The notes under the pieces: generated by a model
The model's database searches: none
What the model was told of the DNA's origin: nothing
What the model saw: the letters and a program-made list of their open reading frames with translations, nothing else
Shown: positions 61,515 through 64,000 of the stretch, in pieces
Layout: each line of letters begins with the position of its first letter
Position numbering within the stretch: position 1 is the stretch's first letter
Program-made: the position numbers and the translations under genes
From: Lewinellaceae bacterium
Lineage (GTDB): Bacteria > Bacteroidota > Bacteroidia > Chitinophagales > Saprospiraceae
NCBI GenBank assembly: GCA_020636005.1
Contig: JACJYR010000011.1
Coordinates: 1 to 64,000 of the forward strand
DNA: 64,000 nt
Direction of reading: 5' to 3'

Positions 61515-61731
61515 TTGGTCAAATGTTGGCGGCTGCGGCGTCCGGAAACACGGCGTACCTAACGGAGAAGCCAGTTTTTTTAAAACAGGAAGAATTGACA
61601 CAGCAAAGTTCCGTCCCTGCCGGGCCGTCCGCAACGGCATGTTTGCGTCTTTCCTGCCTTCTGTTTTTGATAAAATACCCCCCAAACATGTCGTTCCCGA
61701 TTGACCCGCCCTGCGCTATCTTCGCTGGTCA

Positions 61732-64000
61732 ATGTCACGGGGAATTTCCATATCGTTGTTGGGGTGGGCGATGGCCATTGCCGCCGCTTCGGCGCAGCCG
61801 CTGCCGAAGGAGTCCGAGTTCAACCGCTTCACCACCCGGGACGGGCTGCCGGACAACAACATCATCTGCCTCCTGCAAGACCAGCAGGGCTTCCTTTGGG
61901 TGGGAACCGAGGCGGGCCTGGCCTGCTTCGACGGCGTGCATTTCACCAACTACTATAAGGGCAGCGACCGCCTCCACTCGCTGCCCTCTAACTATATCGT
62001 GCAGATGGCAATGCTGCCTACCGGCCACATCGCCATCGCCACCAAGTTCGGGCTTTCCCTGCTCGACCCCGTCCACCGGACTTTCAAAAGCGCCGATGTG
62101 CCGTTCGAGCCGGGCATGGAGTTCATGCAAAATGCGATTGGTTCACTCGAACTGACCTCCCGTGGCGAAATCGTGGCCGGCAACAACATCGGTATCGCCG
62201 TGTTCGACCAGCAACTCAACCTGCTTTACCAGTACACCCATTTCACAAAGGATGATTTGGACATCAAGCAAATGGGCTTTGCCCAAGACCTGCTGCCCCT
62301 GTCCAACGGCGACGTCCTCATCAGGGGTTGGAACGGATTGTGGCGCTACAAGGCTGATGGGCGAAAGGTAGAGCAACAAGATGCCCGGGCATTGGGGGAA
62401 ACGGATTGGAAAATCTTAGCGTCAGCAGGCCTGCAGGATGTTTCACTGACCCGCCCCTATTTCCCCGACACCATTTGGGTACACAACTACCGCACCGGCG
62501 TTTTGGGCAAAACCGCCTTATCAGACACCCTCAAATACGAGTTCCACTGGCGCACCACGCTCCGCTTTGCGAACGACACCCTGCTGGGCTTTGCCGGCTG
62601 CAACAACGGCTTCCGCACCGCACTGTGCGACCCGAAAACGCTTTTGCTGAAATTTTCCAGCAACAGGATTTTCGAACAGATCCATTTCAACCAGTTCCTC
62701 TACGACCGGGAAGGGCGCTGGTGGCTTGCGTCGGAGAACGGGCTGTTCGGGCAGTCTTTTTCAAAAAAACTGTTCCGTTTCAGGGAGCTGCCTGCTTTCA
62801 CCGGCGAGGACGGCATCCCTCAGTACCTGACGGGCATGACGAAAATGGGCAACCGTTTTTACATAGCCCAGTTGACCCGGATTTTGGTGCTCGACGAAAG
62901 CCTGCGCTGGCTGAAAACCATTGATTTGCCAAAAGAATACTTACAAATCGTGGGCATCTGCAATTGGCAACCCGGCATCGTGGAAGGATGGTGCATCAAT
63001 GGCTGGAAGCGGCTGCATGTTGCCGAAGACCGTAAAAATGGCGGGCGCTGGGAAGCGGCCGGGCCACCGCTCTACGTGCAGAGCCAGTTGATGGCCCGGA
63101 GCGGGGAAATCTGGACGGGGAACTACAAGGGCGTGCTTCGCTACGACCCCGCCACGGGGCAGCAAACCCATTTCGACGGCGAAAAAGAAGAAGGCGGCTT
63201 CCCCCGGCAGGGCGCACTGAGGATTGTCGAAACCGACAGCGGCTACCTCTGGATGTGCGGCATCAACGGCTTCGTGCGCTGGAACCCCTTTTCGCAAACT
63301 TTCGACCGCCGCTACCAGAAAGCCCCCGGCACCGAAGGGCAGGAGGGGTACTACAACACGATGGCCTGCGCCGGCGGCGAAACGCTGCTGTTTTCACTAT
63401 GGAACAACGGGCTGTGGACCTGGAGCGGCGGCACGGAGCCTGCCCGGAAACTGCTGCCCGGCACCCCCTCGCTGGAGACCGTCTTTGAAATCATCACCGA
63501 TGCCAGCCCCCAACACTTTTGGCTGATGTCGAAATCTGGCATTTCCTACCTCGACCTGCCCCGGCTCCAGCAACACAAATTCTCCTACCCCGATGGGCTG
63601 CCCGATGAAACAACCATGATAGATATGTTTGTGGACGAGGCTGCCGACTCGGTGTATGTTTGTTACAAAAACGGCATCGCCGTGGGCAGTCGCAGCGCCC
63701 TGGGTTTCTCCGAAAGCGCCGGCCCGGTTTTCATCACCGACGTGCGCCAGCTTTCTACGGGCAGGCTGTTGACCACCGCCGCAGAACGCAGGCTGTCACA
63801 ACCGGGCAACGACCTCTTTGTTGCGTTCAGCAGCCCCGACTTCGAGCGGGGGCGGCTCGTCAGGTATGCCTACCGCCTGAACGGGGGCAATTGGCAAGAC
63901 CTCGGCGCCAGCAAATCCGTTCGGCTGGTGAACCTGGCGCACGGCGCTTATCAACTGGAGGCGAAAAGCATTTCGCCCGACGGCGTTTCGAGCCAGCCCG
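61732..64000 (+). CDS. Two-component regulator propeller sensor protein (C-terminus beyond the right edge)
   Basis: The frame is open from ATG 61732 to the window end (756 complete codons). A signal peptide (GWAMAIAAASAQ) is followed by two-component regulator propeller repeats: FTTRDGLPDNNIICLLQDQQGFLWVGT at the start, then LTSRGEIVAG, YDREGRWWLASENGLFG and SGEIWTGNYKGVLRYDP. Near the edge a Y_Y_Y domain begins (RYAYRLNGGNWQDLG ... AHGAYQLEAKS). This order is standard for periplasmic sensor halves that continue into a membrane helix and then a histidine kinase, LytTR or LuxR output domain, which would lie outside the window. It is divergent from the fibre operon (217 bp between starts) and might sense surface polymers. 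Confidence 0.88.
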   Translation, partial: MSRGISISLLGWAMAIAAASAQPLPKESEFNRFTTRDGLPDNNIICLLQDQQGFLWVGTEAGLACFDGVHFTNYYKGSDRLHSLPSNYIVQMAMLPTGHIAIATKFGLSLLDPVHRTFKSADVPFEPGMEFMQNAIGSLELTSRGEIVAGNNIGIAVFDQQLNLLYQYTHFTKDDLDIKQMGFAQDLLPLSNGDVLIRGWNGLWRYKADGRKVEQQDARALGETDWKILASAGLQDVSLTRPYFPDTIWVHNYRTGVLGKTALSDTLKYEFHWRTTLRFANDTLLGFAGCNNGFRTALCDPKTLLLKFSSNRIFEQIHFNQFLYDREGRWWLASENGLFGQSFSKKLFRFRELPAFTGEDGIPQYLTGMTKMGNRFYIAQLTRILVLDESLRWLKTIDLPKEYLQIVGICNWQPGIVEGWCINGWKRLHVAEDRKNGGRWEAAGPPLYVQSQLMARSGEIWTGNYKGVLRYDPATGQQTHFDGEKEEGGFPRQGALRIVETDSGYLWMCGINGFVRWNPFSQTFDRRYQKAPGTEGQEGYYNTMACAGGETLLFSLWNNGLWTWSGGTEPARKLLPGTPSLETVFEIITDASPQHFWLMSKSGISYLDLPRLQQHKFSYPDGLPDETTMIDMFVDEAADSVYVCYKNGIAVGSRSALGFSESAGPVFITDVRQLSTGRLLTTAAERRLSQPGNDLFVAFSSPDFERGRLVRYAYRLNGGNWQDLGASKSVRLVNLAHGAYQLEAKSISPDGVSSQP

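Overview
The window looks like a chromosomal stretch of a Bacteroidota bacterium, most likely from the Saprospirales (Lewinella/Haliscomenobacter-like). This is inferred from several traits. Nearly every gene encodes a secreted, repeat-rich surface protein. One protein ends in a type IX secretion (T9SS) type A sorting domain, and others carry modules common in that phylum: SprB-like, GEVED, PA14, P-domain, RHS and tail-fibre/peptidase S74 domains. Upstream regions lack strong Shine-Dalgarno sequences, and a few TAnnTTTG-type -7 elements are visible. I see no tRNA, rRNA, CRISPR array, transposase or housekeeping gene.

Region 1 (1-23.7 kb, minus strand): three giant paralogous secreted parallel beta-helix proteins stand in tandem. 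The first is cut by the left edge. Each has a long upstream spacer of about 0.9-1.2 kb, and the spacers are partly homologous to each other. They share the N-terminal half and diverge at the C-terminus: one carries seven SprB-like repeats, the other five Ig-like/GEVED pairs. Both complete copies end in the same roughly 55-residue domain.

Region 2 (23.7-29.6 kb, plus strand): a DUF1800 protein, a DUF1501 protein with a twin-arginine signal, and a PA14/PA14/F5-8C protein with a T9SS tail form a three-gene cluster. The first two are a well-known Bacteroidota pair.

Region 3 (29.8-38.5 kb, minus strand): a tight four-gene cluster (gaps of 28, 9 and 3 bp) is headed by a 2075-residue RHS protein whose C-terminal tip is visibly AT-richer than the rest. 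It is followed by a small YD-repeat protein and two secreted proteins of unknown role. A LytTR/TPR membrane-bound regulator lies upstream.

Region 4 (41.1-46.6 kb, plus strand): a large multidomain secreted metzincin-type metalloprotease.

Region 5 (46.7-61.5 kb): four tail-fibre-like proteins built of 17-residue repeats with C-terminal S74 chaperone domains, plus a 59-codon fragment of a fifth. Two NTF2-like proteins and an AraC regulator are interspersed. The right edge cuts a two-component-propeller sensor protein on the plus strand.

The spacers hold palindromic elements, a 31-bp repeat in three copies, hairpins shared between spacers, a 42-bp minisatellite and several convincing terminators. 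The observations most worth pursuing are the C-terminal domain shared by five otherwise different secreted proteins, the RHS operon with its foreign-looking tip, and the tandem beta-helix and fibre paralogue arrays.
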